64,000 bases of DNA from Zea mays (lineage: Eukaryota > Streptophyta > Magnoliopsida > Poales > Poaceae), in contig NC_050097.1 of the NCBI RefSeq assembly GCF_902167145.1, forward strand, positions 176,172,923 to 176,236,922, written 5' to 3'. Below are positions 24,899 to 36,500 of this stretch, piece by piece. Position numbers and translations under genes: made by a program. The notes under the pieces were generated by a model that made no database searches, had not been told where the DNA came from, and saw only the letters and a program-made list of their open reading frames with translations. Position 1 is the stretch's first letter. Every line of letters begins with the position of its first letter.

Positions 24899-27800
24899 TG
24901 CTAGCGCAGCCCCATCCTCCACGCGGGACCTTGCCGAGCGTCTCCTTACTAGGGTAAAGGCTATTAGTTCCTCTTGTTCCTTAGGATGTTATACTACTGG
25001 TCGACACTATGGGTTTTTGATCCATAGTTTCCGCTATGCCCCTGGCCTTTTCACGTTTTTTTGGATGCCTGGCGCTGCTTGTTTTATGTTAATCGTCGGG
25101 TACTGTGGATTCTGGAGCAGTTGGGATAGTTTATATGTCTTTACATAGGCTAATTCGTTTACTTGATAAATTGCTTAAGAAAGAAGAATACCCTGAGCTA
25201 ATTGTTCATCAGATATAAGTCAAGCTTTGCTAGTATTCTGGGTTCTCCCATGTGGCAAGGAAATGCAATTGATAATCATGTTTACGCAAAGCATAATGAT
25301 AAAGTTGTGACATTGCAATGTTATTATGCAGAATAATGAACTTGAAGACCAGCTTCGTAAGTCCGCACAATCCAAAGTCCCATCAGATCCCAACATATGG
25401 CTTCAGATGCGTGACAACTTTGAGAAGATAATTCTCATAGATCACGACCTCTCTGAACAGAGAGATGTAGAGTATCTCCTATGGCAGTTGCATTACAAAA
25501 GAATTGAGGACTTCAGGAGGAACATTAGTGCAGCTAGCTCACTTGCATCTCAGAGTGGGAAGAGCAACACTAACCCAGATCGAGTCAAGAGAATTAAATC
25601 AGCCTTCAAAAGCTTCCTTTCAGAAGCAACTGGCTTCTATCATGACTTGATGTTAAAGATCAAATCAAATTGGGGCCTTCCACTCAATTACTTTCCAGAC
25701 AGCCTTGACAATGCAAACAACTCTGTGCGAGATGACATGAAAACAGTTCAATTGAAGAAAGGTTTGATTTCATGCCATCGGTGTCTGATATATTTGGGAG
25801 ATCTTGCTCGTTACAAGAGTTTGAATGGTGATGGTGATTCTGCTAGTCGTGAATACACAGCGGCTTCTAGTTACTACAAGGAGGCAGCTTCTATCTATCC
25901 TTCCAGTGGCAACCCTCATCATCAGGTTTTACCACATTACTATATTTGCTCACTCAATTATTTATTCTCTATTCCCACTCTTTTAATTATAGCTGATGCC
26001 ATTTCCAGCTTGCTATACTAGCTTCTTACTCCGGCAACGAGGTGGTGGCTGTTTATAGGTACTTCCGAAGCTTAGCTGCAGACACTCCTTTTGCCACTGC
26101 ACGGGACAACTTGATTATTCTTTTTGAAAAGGTATTGGTGCTATCTTCATTAGCTCATGTCTGACACCTTCAGTAAGATTGTATAGTTTGATATGAGATA
26201 AAAATTTTGCTTGAACCCTTATCTGCCAAACTTGTGTTCTTTGTCTGATGATATCTGAAGACCGGATGGATGAAAATCTGGTTGGATTTCTGTTTAGCAT
26301 TTTAATTGTTCCTGTGCATCTGATGTGTGATATGTCTGATAACTCTTGGCACTTAGTCACTTTGAACAACCATATATACTGTAGGTGCCTTGTAATGGCA
26401 CTAAAGTTGCAGGTTCATACATAGCAAATGTTTATTTTCTCCTTTGTCCTTCAGCTTTTACTGTGTATACAGCTGTTGTGTTCATAATACTTTAGCATGT
26501 AAACTAATGTTTATAATGTTAATTGATCTTGAGATGTTTCTTTGTTTAGTTCGTTCAGTCATACAGTAGTTTCTCTGATCGATAAGTTAGTATAACAAAG
26601 CACAGATAGTTTTTGAGACATCTATATTTATATGTTCTCAATTGTAATGTTAGTATTCAGGTTGATATCGATAGCCCGAGATATCACTTCTTTGTGGCTT
26701 ATATAGGATTAATTGTTCATGATACCCTGGAGAAATCGATGCATTTGCTCTACGAGATGAACATATTTAGTCAATAGCTAATGGTAGTATGATTTCGAAT
26801 ATGTATTCCATATTCATGTGTCAATGTATTTCAGTCTCCTAGTACTATGTTGTCATAAAGAATGTTACATTTTGCTGTTTATCTGTTTGAATCCATGTAC
26901 TTGACTCTTCTGTTCAACAGATGAGGTTGATTGCTAACCTTGATTATACTTTATAATTATTCGTTCATATAGTTGTCAATATTTGCTATTTTCTGTCATG
27001 TTAGTGTCGTACTCTCGAGTAACACACAATACTAACAGAGAAAATACTTTTTTATCAAAAAAAAACAGAAATGGTTTTGTCATGAAATAAATGATTTATT
27101 TCCCAGACTTGCGCTATTAAGCTTCTACAACTTCCTATGTAGAATCGCCAAAGCTATGGACAGCTGCCAGACAACAGCAAAGTTCCTAGCACTAAGACAT
27201 TACCCCCACGGCCATCTGGGTGGGGCCGAGGACGGGGAGAAGTAAGGTTTCAACCAAAAGATGTTAATGCAGAAACAGCTGAAAGGGAACGCGAGTGCAA
27301 TAATGGTGATACATTGAAGACCTTCTATATAAGATTCGTCAGGCTCAATGGAATTCTTTTCACGAGGACCAGGTACAGCCCAGTCCTTTACATGATCGGA
27401 ATTGCTATTCTTCAACCCTCTTCTCCTTGGTGTCAATCTGCCTAATTATTTTTTCTTCTCTCCCTTTTTAACAGTTTGGAAACATTCGGGGAGCTGTTTT
27501 CTTCAGTTAGCAATGATTTGCAGATTCTTCTTTCTTCTGGTCTTGAAGAGGACCTTAATTTCGGTTCTGATGCTGCAGAAAATGCATTGGCTGCTGTTAG
27601 ACTTACTGTCATCCTTATATTCACAGTGCACAATGTAAATAAAGAGCCTGATAGGCAGTCTTATGCTGAAATTGTGCAACGCAGAGTACTGCTCCAAAGT
27701 GCGTTTACGGCTGCTTTTGACTTTGTTGGACGAATTCTCAGAAGGTGTTCAGAGCTCCATGATATTGCATCAAGCTTCTATCTGCCAGCCATTTTGGTCT

Positions 27801-29599
27801 ATATTGAATGGCTGGCGTCCCATCCAGAGTTGGCTGTTGATTCAGAGATGGAGGAAAAGCATGCAAATGCCAGGTCTTTCTTCTGGAGCCAATGCATCTC
27901 ATTTATGAATAAGTTGATCCTTACCAACCTTGCATCTGTGAATGATGATGATGACGAGGCTTGCTTTTCTAATATGAGCATTTATGAGGAGGGTGAAACT
28001 GGCAACAGGTTTGCCCTTTGGGAAGATCTTGAATTGAGAGGTTTTCTGCCCTTGCTTCCTGCACATACCATTTTGGATTTCTCAAGCAAACACACATTTG
28101 GAAGCACCAAGGAGAAGAAAGCACGGGTTCAGCGAATTTTTGCTGCAGGAAAGTCACTGCTTAACTTTGTTCAGATTGATCAGTTGAGAATTTATTTTGA
28201 TTCATCATCGAAGAAGTTTGTTATGGCCAAGAACCCTCCTGTTTCTAAAACTAACACCCCTCTTCACGAATCTCCTGATGCACTTAAAACAAGTGGCACT
28301 GAAATGGATTATGAGGCTGCTAGAAGATTTGATTCAGTTTCTTCTAATATGGGCACACTGCAGTCTAAAGTGCAGTTTTGTCCTGATGGTGACGATGATG
28401 AAGAAATTGTTTTCAAGCCAACAGCTTCCGAAAAGTTTCCGAAAGCTCCTTCAGATCTGTTGGTTAATGGATACACTCATCCTGTACCTATGTCTACTGC
28501 TGGCTGGCCAACCAATGCTAGTTTAGTGCCTGTTCAGAGCACTGGATCAATGACTGCAACTGGTTGGCCACCCAATGGTGGGTCAAATGCTTTTCCAAGT
28601 ACTGCATCTCTATCAGCTGCTGGTAATTACAACATTAACCAGTCGCTTCCCAGGTCTTCCGTTGGTTGGGCTGTCAATGGTGAGCAAAGTGTTATTCCTA
28701 GCATTGCTCCAAGATTTGAACTCGTGCAGCCTGTTGAAGAGCCTGTTTCCAGCTGGACAAGCAGTGGTGCACAGCATGTTGGTACTCAGCACAAGCACAC
28801 AGGTTTAACTTTCCCAGATGTTGTGTCTGAACCACTTGTATCTGCATCAATGGTTCAACGTTTCAGTAGCACTGATTATTCGAAATTTCTCAGTGAACAA
28901 GAAATGCTCTTAGTGAATGGACTGAATACTGTCAACTTAACTGGAAATGGCTATTTAAAGCAGAGACTGCAGCCTGGATTGAGTGGTTTACAGTCTATGG
29001 GGTATTCATCTCAGACACCTATTGAACCTGGTGGTACCACTGCAAACTCGATGCATAATCATCTGAAAATTACTGGAGAGAATGTGCCCTCTACACTTGA
29101 TTCAGTTGTACCTTCAATAGCTCCATTAGGTGGCATGCCAATGAAATTCACAGAAGCGCCACTAACTGCTTCAAAGAAGAACCCTGTTAGTCGTCCATCA
29201 AAGCCTGTTGGGCCACCTCCAGGATTTGATCATGTAGCCCCAAAGCGCCAAGATGATTCTATTCCAGTTGAAAAACTGCAGATCCCACAGGTTGATGATT
29301 ACAGCTGGCTAGATGGTTATCAGCAATCGATTGATCATGTTCACAACTTAAGAACTGTTTATTCTGGTGTCAGTGACAGCACTGCATTTGCCACTCCATT
29401 CCCCTTCCCTGGGAAACAACAGTTATCTGGGATGCATGCACAAGGGGCTACAAATGAAAAGACATGGCAAGATTTCCGTCTTTTTGAGCCTTCAAAACAG
29501 AACATGCTCCAAAATTACCACCAAAGAAATCAGCAAAATGGTCAAATAGCTGAACAAGAGCCAGCAAATTCTGTCTGGTCTAGCAGTTACCATGTGTGA
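24876..29599 (+). CDS. SMG7: SMG7-like nonsense-mediated mRNA decay factor (EST1/14-3-3-like)
   Basis: Coding exons: 24876-24953, 25332-25925, 26009-26131, 27143-27372, 27475-29599. All have GT/AG borders and joining phases that close (1049 codons plus stop); Arabidopsis SMG7 is of similar size. The likely start is MDSASAAPSS (24891), with two further in-frame ATGs upstream. The N-terminal half is the EST1/14-3-3-like TPR domain that binds phosphorylated UPF1, with NIWLQMRDNFEKIIL, YLLWQLHYKRIEDFR, LSEATGFYHDL, CLIYLGDLARYK, YYKEAASIYPSSGNPHHQ and YRYFRSLAADTPF. Exon 5 continues the helical domain (NFVQIDQLRIYF) and carries the conserved DDEEIVFKP and GPPPGFD motifs in a Ser/Gln-rich tail. 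In the family it recruits decay enzymes to UPF1-marked transcripts in the cytoplasm; plant SMG7 also acts in meiotic exit. No defects seen. Confidence 0.95.
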
Positions 29600-31750
29600 T
29601 TCAGTAACTTGTACCAGGATGATTGCTGGTAAAGACACCCCTTCCAGTTGTCAACATTACAAATAGATCTTAGCATGTGTAGTCTACCATTTCACTGTTT
29701 TATATTTTCTTGCAGTGAAATTTGGTTCACATGTTTGAAGATGTTACAGTTTCATTTATATTTTGTTTTAATTTCACTTATGTAGGAGTTGCTGGGGACT
29801 ATTGGATTAAGTGGCACAGCCTGATCTATTGAGCTTGGCCCGTACCTGCAGCACTCTGTTAAATTTCTTTTGAGCATGGTGGTCTTTGAAGCATGACAAT
29901 GGCTGCTCTTAGGTTTGGTAAGTTTGATGCCTCTGGATAGACCTGCACTCTTTCAATTTGTTTCCACTTCTTTTTTGTTCTTTTGAATTTGATGTATTCA
30001 ATGGGAGATGACTTAATATCTTAAAATTGCTTGAAGTACTTCTGCAGTTTATCTGGTTGTTTGCTTCTAGATGCAGCTGTAAAATGGGCTAAGATCTTTA
30101 AGTCCACTTTCCTTTAGTGCCAAGAATTAATCCATCCCATTATACTGCTATTGTCAACAGTTTTTGTGGTATCTTACACCAGGGATTGTTTTAGTTCAAC
30201 GACATTTATGTGATTGTTCGGGAGCATAGTAATTAGTTATAATTACTAAATTTATAAATGACATTAAATTGTATTATAGTATTTAACATTTATACAAAGT
30301 ACAGCCAATGTTCTTGATTTTATATGTACTTGGGTGTTCAGGAGTATAAGGGTCTAGATCGATTAAATTGGAGTTGGTTTTCTTCTTTTATTTCTGAACT
30401 TAATCTGTTTCTATCGTATTGAGAGGGATTAGAGCGATTGGATTTATTTATGCAAGTTGGAACATCATTTAATCATTTAAGAGGTACAACAACAACAACC
30501 TAGCCTTTTGTCCCAAGCAAGTTGGGGTAGGCTAGAGATGAAACTCACAAGAAACAGCGATACGGAAAAACATCGAAAGGGTGAAAGAGAGACAATAGAG
30601 TTAAGGAAAAAGGCAAAGATCATGGTTCGGGATTATTGATTGCTTGTCTGCAAGCGCACCTATCATTAGCTAATTCCTTGGAGATATTCCACTCCTTAAG
30701 ATCTCTCTTAACCGTCTCGTCCCAAGTCATTTTAGGTCGACCCTTACCTCTTTTACATTATTGACCCGCTCTAAAATTCCTCTACGCACGCCTCAGGAGG
30801 TCTCCTTTGGACATGTCCAAACCATCTCAACCGATGTTGAATCAATTTCTCCTCAATTGGTGCCACCCCGACCCTATCCTAGATATCTTCGTTTTGGACT
30901 CTATCCCTTGTGTGCTCACAAAACCAAAGTAACATGCGCATCTCAGTTGTTGACTTGTTGGACATGTTGCCTTTTTGTCGGCCAACATTCAGCACCATAT
31001 AGCATCACCGGTGCGTAGAGTGATGAATATATTTCTTAAATGACTTGTATTGTTATATTTCGATAATAAACCTTATTTAGACTAATTCCAATTGGATGGA
31101 CTACTGTGCTGAGTGCACGGGAATGGTGAACAGTCATTTTTTAGGAATACAGAGCTTGCCTAGATTTTTAGATAATGTTGCTGTAGATTTGCAAAATTCA
31201 TTCAATGCATTCTGTTATGTTGGTTAACGCTCTCGTGGATCATATATCTGCGTATACACTTATTTGGTTGGCTTGCAATTTACAGGGATTGCCACCATCT
31301 TCTGGGACAAAGAGGGAGTGGAGGATGATTGATCTGTCGGCAGTCTGATGGGGATGAATTATACGAGGTCTTCAACGCTGACACAAAGGGTTAATGAAAC
31401 AAACTCGAATCCAGTGATTATAGGCGCTCCGCACGGACCATATGATTCATCTCTCGTTGGACATGTAGCTACAAGAATGGTGTCAGTGGGCGGTTGCTGC
31501 CGCAACTAAAAGTCCATTCAGTGTGGATGTCAGTTGGGCTACGCTATCTAAGAATAAAAAGTTTGAGGAACAACGAGCATGTTGCCAAGTAGTTTCTTAA
31601 GTATAAGTTACTGCGTCTAGTTATATTGTTCCTTTCCTTTCGGAAACAATGTGTCATGTTGCTGTCGCGCTAGTTGCAAGTTGCAATTAAACGTTTGGAA
31701 CAGTTTGTCATGTTATTTGTGTGGCTTCTATATGGCTATATGTTTGCTGG
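29600..31750 (+). other. SMG7: SMG7 3' UTR with two probable introns
   Basis: After the stop, a donor G/GTAAAG at 29629 pairs with TTATGTAG/G ending at 29785 (157 bp). A consensus donor TTTG/GTAAGT at 29918 pairs with AATTTACAG/G ending at 31285 (1368 bp). The second exon-exon junction would lie about 161 nt beyond the stop codon. Sequence after 31286 looks like a non-coding terminal exon; its end, near 31.7-31.85 kb, is a guess. The second intron contains the LINE fragment. Confidence 0.6.
30484..31021 (-). mobile_element. 5'-truncated LINE (RTE-like) fragment
   Basis: The minus strand reads a decayed version of the plant LINE reverse-transcriptase C-terminus: MLYGAECWPTKR, then fragments corresponding to RNDDIRD-RVGVAPIEEKL and HRLRWFGHVQRRPPEA, with several frame changes. 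It ends in a (TTG)n-type repeat (ACAAC repeats at 30486-30500 on the plus strand), as RTE-type elements do. It lies inside the second probable 3' UTR intron of SMG7. Confidence 0.75.
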
Positions 31751-33172
31751 AACTGTATGGACCAACCCTCGGTGCTACCTACAAAAGTCTATGATTTGAC
31801 TGAATATCTTGTATGTTTCTATTATGCTCATTGATTTTGGAACAATAGTCAATTTAGCCTACCCCAACTTGCAAATTGGCATGGTAGATTGAATCACCGA
31901 GCCACTGTAGTAAATACTTCTCCAGTTCGAACTGCCCATTTCTATGTCAGCAACTTCCTCTAGTCACGTGAGCCCCTAATTCGGTTCATACGATGAATGT
32001 GAGTAAACTTTGTCATCTTGTGTATTCAATTATAAAAGAATGTTGATCCAGTTAATGACGGCCAGCTGTGCTATTGGTTTCCTGCACGCACACACCAAAT
32101 CGAGAAATTACTTCCATCGTGGTTCTTTAGTGTGCCAATGTGAATATGCATATGCAGGTTTATAAGACATCGTGCAACTGTATATAAATCAAGAGCAAAG
32201 CTTACTACAGTCCTTAAACTTACATCACTGTCTGTGAATATATCCTGCAGGCTGCACTCTTATAAGACGCCAACCAGCTGTGCATAAATTAAGAGTAATG
32301 TTTACTATAGTCCTTAATGAACATATATCACTGTATCATGCTGGTCCCAAAATTTAGAAGACGCTTATCAAAATACATGAACACTGAAAGCATCTAGTAT
32401 TCTATTAGATTTAAAGTGATTAATAATAACACTAGATTATCACATGTTTTATACAGGCAAATTAAGTTAGTCAATAATAGTGATTGATTGTGGGTTTACA
32501 TGTCTCAATTGATAAAAGTATTTTTTTTGTTTTTTAAAGGATGAATCTATTAAGAACCTAATTTGGGTTTCACCCTCCGTGCTACACGTAAGTGTAAAGC
32601 AAGCACTCAAACACGTCTTATACTCTAGAAATTTAGGACTAACCATCAAACAACACATACCTATTTGTATGATATATAACATCCGCAGCAAAACACGAAC
32701 AACTGTCTAGTATAAAGGTTAAGAATTAACTAGTATTTATATAGGATTGTATGTGACATACTTTTAAATTATATACTACATCCGTCTCAATTTACAATTC
32801 GTTTTGATTTTTTTAATCCTAACTTTTGACCCCTCATCATTATTCAAAAATTTGTGAGAAAATAAAGAAAAGCATTGTAATTTTATTTATTATCAAATAT
32901 ACTTTATATATGACTTTTTCATTTTTACATTAAATTTTTTAATAAAATCGGTGGTCAAAATTGAGGTTGAAAACGTCAAACAAATTGTAATTTAAAATTG
33001 AGGGAGTATTTTTTCTATTTCTGTGTTATACAATTTTAGTTTAAGAGAAAAATTGATCATAAAGAAGTTCCCACCGATCAGACACGAATATGTCTTCTCC
33101 ATTGAGAAAAGAAGGAATTATATTCGTTTCCATCGTTCCCTTTTTACATTGGAAACATATCTGATGCTTAAA
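31751..33172. other. Intergenic stretch with diverged duplication and a MITE
   Basis: AT-rich, no gene seen. A diverged direct repeat (TTATAAGAC...CAAGAGCAAAGCTTACTACAG and its relative) occupies about 32159-32228 and 32260-32334. A mariner-type MITE lies at 32776-33006. Confidence 0.5.
32776..33006. mobile_element. Stowaway/mariner-type MITE
   Basis: 231 bp with terminal inverted repeats CTACATCCGTCTCAATTTACAA and its near-complement ending GAGGGAG. The long arms contain ACAATTCGTTTTGA facing CAAACAAATTGT. TA dinucleotides flank it (32774-32775 and 33007-33008). The TIR resembles the CTCCCTCCGT type common in grasses. Confidence 0.75.
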
Positions 33173-33488
33173 GGTTACGGTGCTCAAATACACATTTTAA
33201 ATTTGAGACATCCATCTCATATTCAATGGCTGCAGTTAATTTGATTAAGAACTCCTCCCACCAAGTAAGCTCAAAGAGGTATGGTGTTCAAGTGCATATT
33301 TTAAATCTGAGACATATATCTCACATCCAGTGACTACAGTTAATTTGATTAAGAACCTCTCCTATCAAGTGAGGAAGGTGAAATGGGTTCTTTATAAAAT
33401 TGATATTTCTGTTAGACGTTGGATGAACGTTTTAGATTTAAAATGTGCACGTGAGCACCGTAGCACCTGATACGTTCCCTTTTTACAT
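33134..33488. repeat. Inverted-repeat structure with internal duplication upstream of the two-exon gene
   Basis: Left arm (33173-33213, GGTTACGGTGCTCA...) is complementary to the right arm (33421-33467, ...GTGAGCACCGTAGCACC). Between them a second copy of the left-arm unit starts near 33277, with ~85 bp of matching sequence in direct orientation ending TTAATTTGATTAAGAAC. A 16-bp direct repeat CGTTCCCTTTTTACAT lies on both sides (33134-33149 and 33473-33488). The right edge is ~110 bp before the ATG at 33599. A foldback transposon is likely; the family is unknown. Confidence 0.6.
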
Positions 33489-33598
33489 ATCTCGACGGCT
33501 CGCCACCTCTCTTCTCTCCTCGGCCCTCGCCACTCTCACTCCGCCACGCCGGAGCACGTCGCTGCGGCGCGCCTGCGCCCGCCACACACGAGGGGACT

Positions 33599-36500
33599 AT
33601 GGACACGGTGGCTCCCCGCCTGAGTCGCTCCTCGACGCGATACGGGCCCATCAGCAGCAGTGCTGCCTCCTTCAGTGGGCCCGTCCGGAAGTGGCGCAAG
33701 GCCTGGGTGCCCCTCACCGGTACCGGCACCGGCACCGCCGGGTCCGGGGGAGGGAGCTCACGAGGAGACAACAAGGTGGTTCTGTTTAGATGGACGCCGG
33801 TGAATGGTTGCTCAGGAGGAGGGGGAGGCACCGACGGGGGCATGGAGCTCGCTGCTGCGGGGGCCTCCACCTGCAGGCGGCGCTACGTCCCGGTGAGGTT
33901 TCCCGGCTTCGGAAAACTGAGTTGATTCGGGTTATATGATTGATTTTTCTGCTCTGGTTGGTTGAATTTGGTACAGAGATTAGAGAACTTGGATGTTGTT
34001 GGTTGGTTTCGGGATTCGATTGTTCGCACAAACGTACGATTGATGGACAATGTGAATTTTTCTGGGATGGATTGGAGGTTTATTCTAGCAAGTACCATTT
34101 CGTGGATTGTGATTTGTACATTTTCGTTACACCAATTAGATTTTGGGCCTTATTGAGTTATAAAAGGGTTGGGTTAGGGTTTAACGAGTTCATTTGTGCT
34201 GTGTGCTAGATTTAGCTTCTGCCGATTAAAAGGGGGGAGGGGGGGGTCCATGCAGTACTGTGGTACACGAATTGTGGAATTGAAAATGTATCCAAGAAAT
34301 GTTGACAAACGGGTTCAAATCCTGTCGGGGTGGTTGGTTCATGATACGATAGGCTCATATGCTAGGTGAAAGCGTGCAACAGATATTTTACTTTGTTAGT
34401 TAGCACTTAAACACTTCCACACCACTTGATGTACCTTTATAAAAAACCCCTAACAAACCACAATTGTATCTACCGTCGGATTTAGATCTAACAGACAAAA
34501 AGTCTGCTTGCACCTAATATATGCTTGCATATTAGTCGTTAGCCATATTTTTTTTGTTGATGTCTAATGGGGAATGTACCTATTGCTTGGGGGCATTTAG
34601 ATGTCGCACATTGAGTTGAAGCTGGGTTGTGTCAAGGGGTTGGGTTTAATGAATTCATTTGTGGTGTGTGGTTCCATCTTCTAGTGTGGGCGTGTAATTT
34701 CTCCTGCATAGTTTTTGCTGATTTCTACCAGTTTTTGAGCGAAAGGGCCTCTAGTGTAACGGTTAAGGCTTCCGAGTAGCACCTCAAGGTCCTAGGTTCG
34801 ATCCCCTCGGGGGCGAATTTCTGGCTTGGTTAAAAAAAATTCCTCGTTGTGTCCTGTCCGGCATCCGCTCCCGGGTTACGTCCTGCGTGCACCCTTCGGG
34901 TGGGCTGTTTGAGAGTTAGCGGTTACGGCCAGGGTTCGGGGATTTTCTCGACCGGGATCATGTTTCGGTCTCTTCTTAATATAATATCGAGAGGGCGGTC
35001 TTTCCCTCCCCTGTCGAGTTTTTTCTACCAGTTTTCGAAGGTGTCTAGTTGAGTTGGTTTGGTGGTCTAAGTAGTATTGACGCTCCATGGGTGCGAATTT
35101 CAGTCGGAAGTTAAAATAAATCCCATAGTCTATCTCTGATAGGATCTGGAATCCTAGCATGGCTGCGTAAGTTGTATGGGTACGTGATCGATGGTTGAGG
35201 CCGAGCAACATAATTGTCTTGCTTGCTTAGATTGATATGTCTTTTCTTTATGTAGAGTCTTACTTGACCCTAAGTAAGCAATCCTTATTTTATGGAAACC
35301 TTCTAATCAAGAATCAATCATGATCCTAGTCAAGAATCAATCATGATCCTATTTTATGGAAACAAATGCAAAATATCTAAAAAATTCTTTGGCATTTCAT
35401 TTCTAATTGTTTGCATGGCGATCCCGACGTATATAGGTGTCATCGTTCAAAAACATCTCTCCCTGCCTCTTCGAACAAGTCATTGTCGAGCTGGATGTCG
35501 GGTAGAGGTCCTTGAATTGCTGAAGCAGCTCCCAAGTGGTGTCGTCGTTGGGTAGGCCACACCACTGAATGAGGATGCGGTTGTTACCTCTTCAAAATGC
35601 CATGCTGAGGGCCTCAAAGTTACACAGGATGCCCCCCAAGGTTCAGAGGTAGTCGATGTCTAGGACAAGGTTGCCACCCTGGTTGAACCTGAAGTAGCTG
35701 ATGGTGAACACTGACCGGTGTGCATGGCCACATTGCGTGCCATGCCCTCGAAACACCATTGGCCACCATGACTCGCATGTTGGTTTTGTTCATCGTTGCT
35801 AGTCCGATGTGACGCATGACCTCGACATTGATGAAGTTGTGGGTCAAGCCACCATCTAGGAGGGCAAGGAGCTGATGACATGGATGTAGGCGTGGAGGTG
35901 CATGGTGTCCTCAATGCATGCCAAGGATGGCGTGGATGGAGACGACTGCGGCATCGGGCCTGTCCTCAAGGACCACCTCACCGCTTGTGTCATCGGGTAC
36001 CTTGTCAAGCAGGTAGTTGGTGTCTTCAAGATAGAACAAATGTTGGTACTGGTGGCCCCACCTTATGATTCATCACAGTTGTAACATAGCTCTTGACGAC
36101 AATGCTCGGTCATCCGATCACTGTAAGGTGGTAGAACTGGTGCGAGGGAGCAGGTAGGGCGGCCATTGGAAGTGGTGCAGGCAGCATAGGCGCGGCCATA
36201 GCCGCAATAGTTACACATTGTGGGGTTGTTAGCACCAATGATGGGCGCTGGGGAGGCAGGGAGACCCGCAACACCAAGGCTGGCATGGTGGCTGCGGCGG
36301 GCGCTCATAGGCTCGTGCTAGAGTGCTAGGTGCATGGTCGCAGGTCTTGGGATTCCTAGAGTTTGGCGTTGACCCGAATGAGCTTCAGAAGACCCCCAAT
36401 GAAGAGGTCTGCATGTCTTGGGATTCCTAGAGTTCGGCGTTGACCCGAATGAGCTTCAGAAGACCCCCAATGAAGAGGTCTGCATGTCTTGGGATTCCTA

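Noticed and set aside
24876..25148. 90-aa ORF beginning at the SMG7 start
   Set aside because: It reads through the donor at 24954 into intron sequence; the spliced frame joins perfectly to the next exon.
33412..33870. 152-aa minus-strand ORF with Pro-rich N-terminus over exon 1 of the two-exon gene
   Set aside because: It is antisense to a plus-strand frame with a good donor and a matching in-phase second exon; GC-rich sequence gives chance ORFs on both strands.
34741..34815. tRNA gene (box A/box B and TTCGATCC)
   Set aside because: It is the head of a ~280-bp SINE with a target duplication and a second copy; the cloverleaf cannot be completed.
35040..35130. Second SINE-like piece just after the 34739 SINE
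   Set aside because: GGTGCGAATTTCAGTC is only loosely like box B and no ends could be placed.
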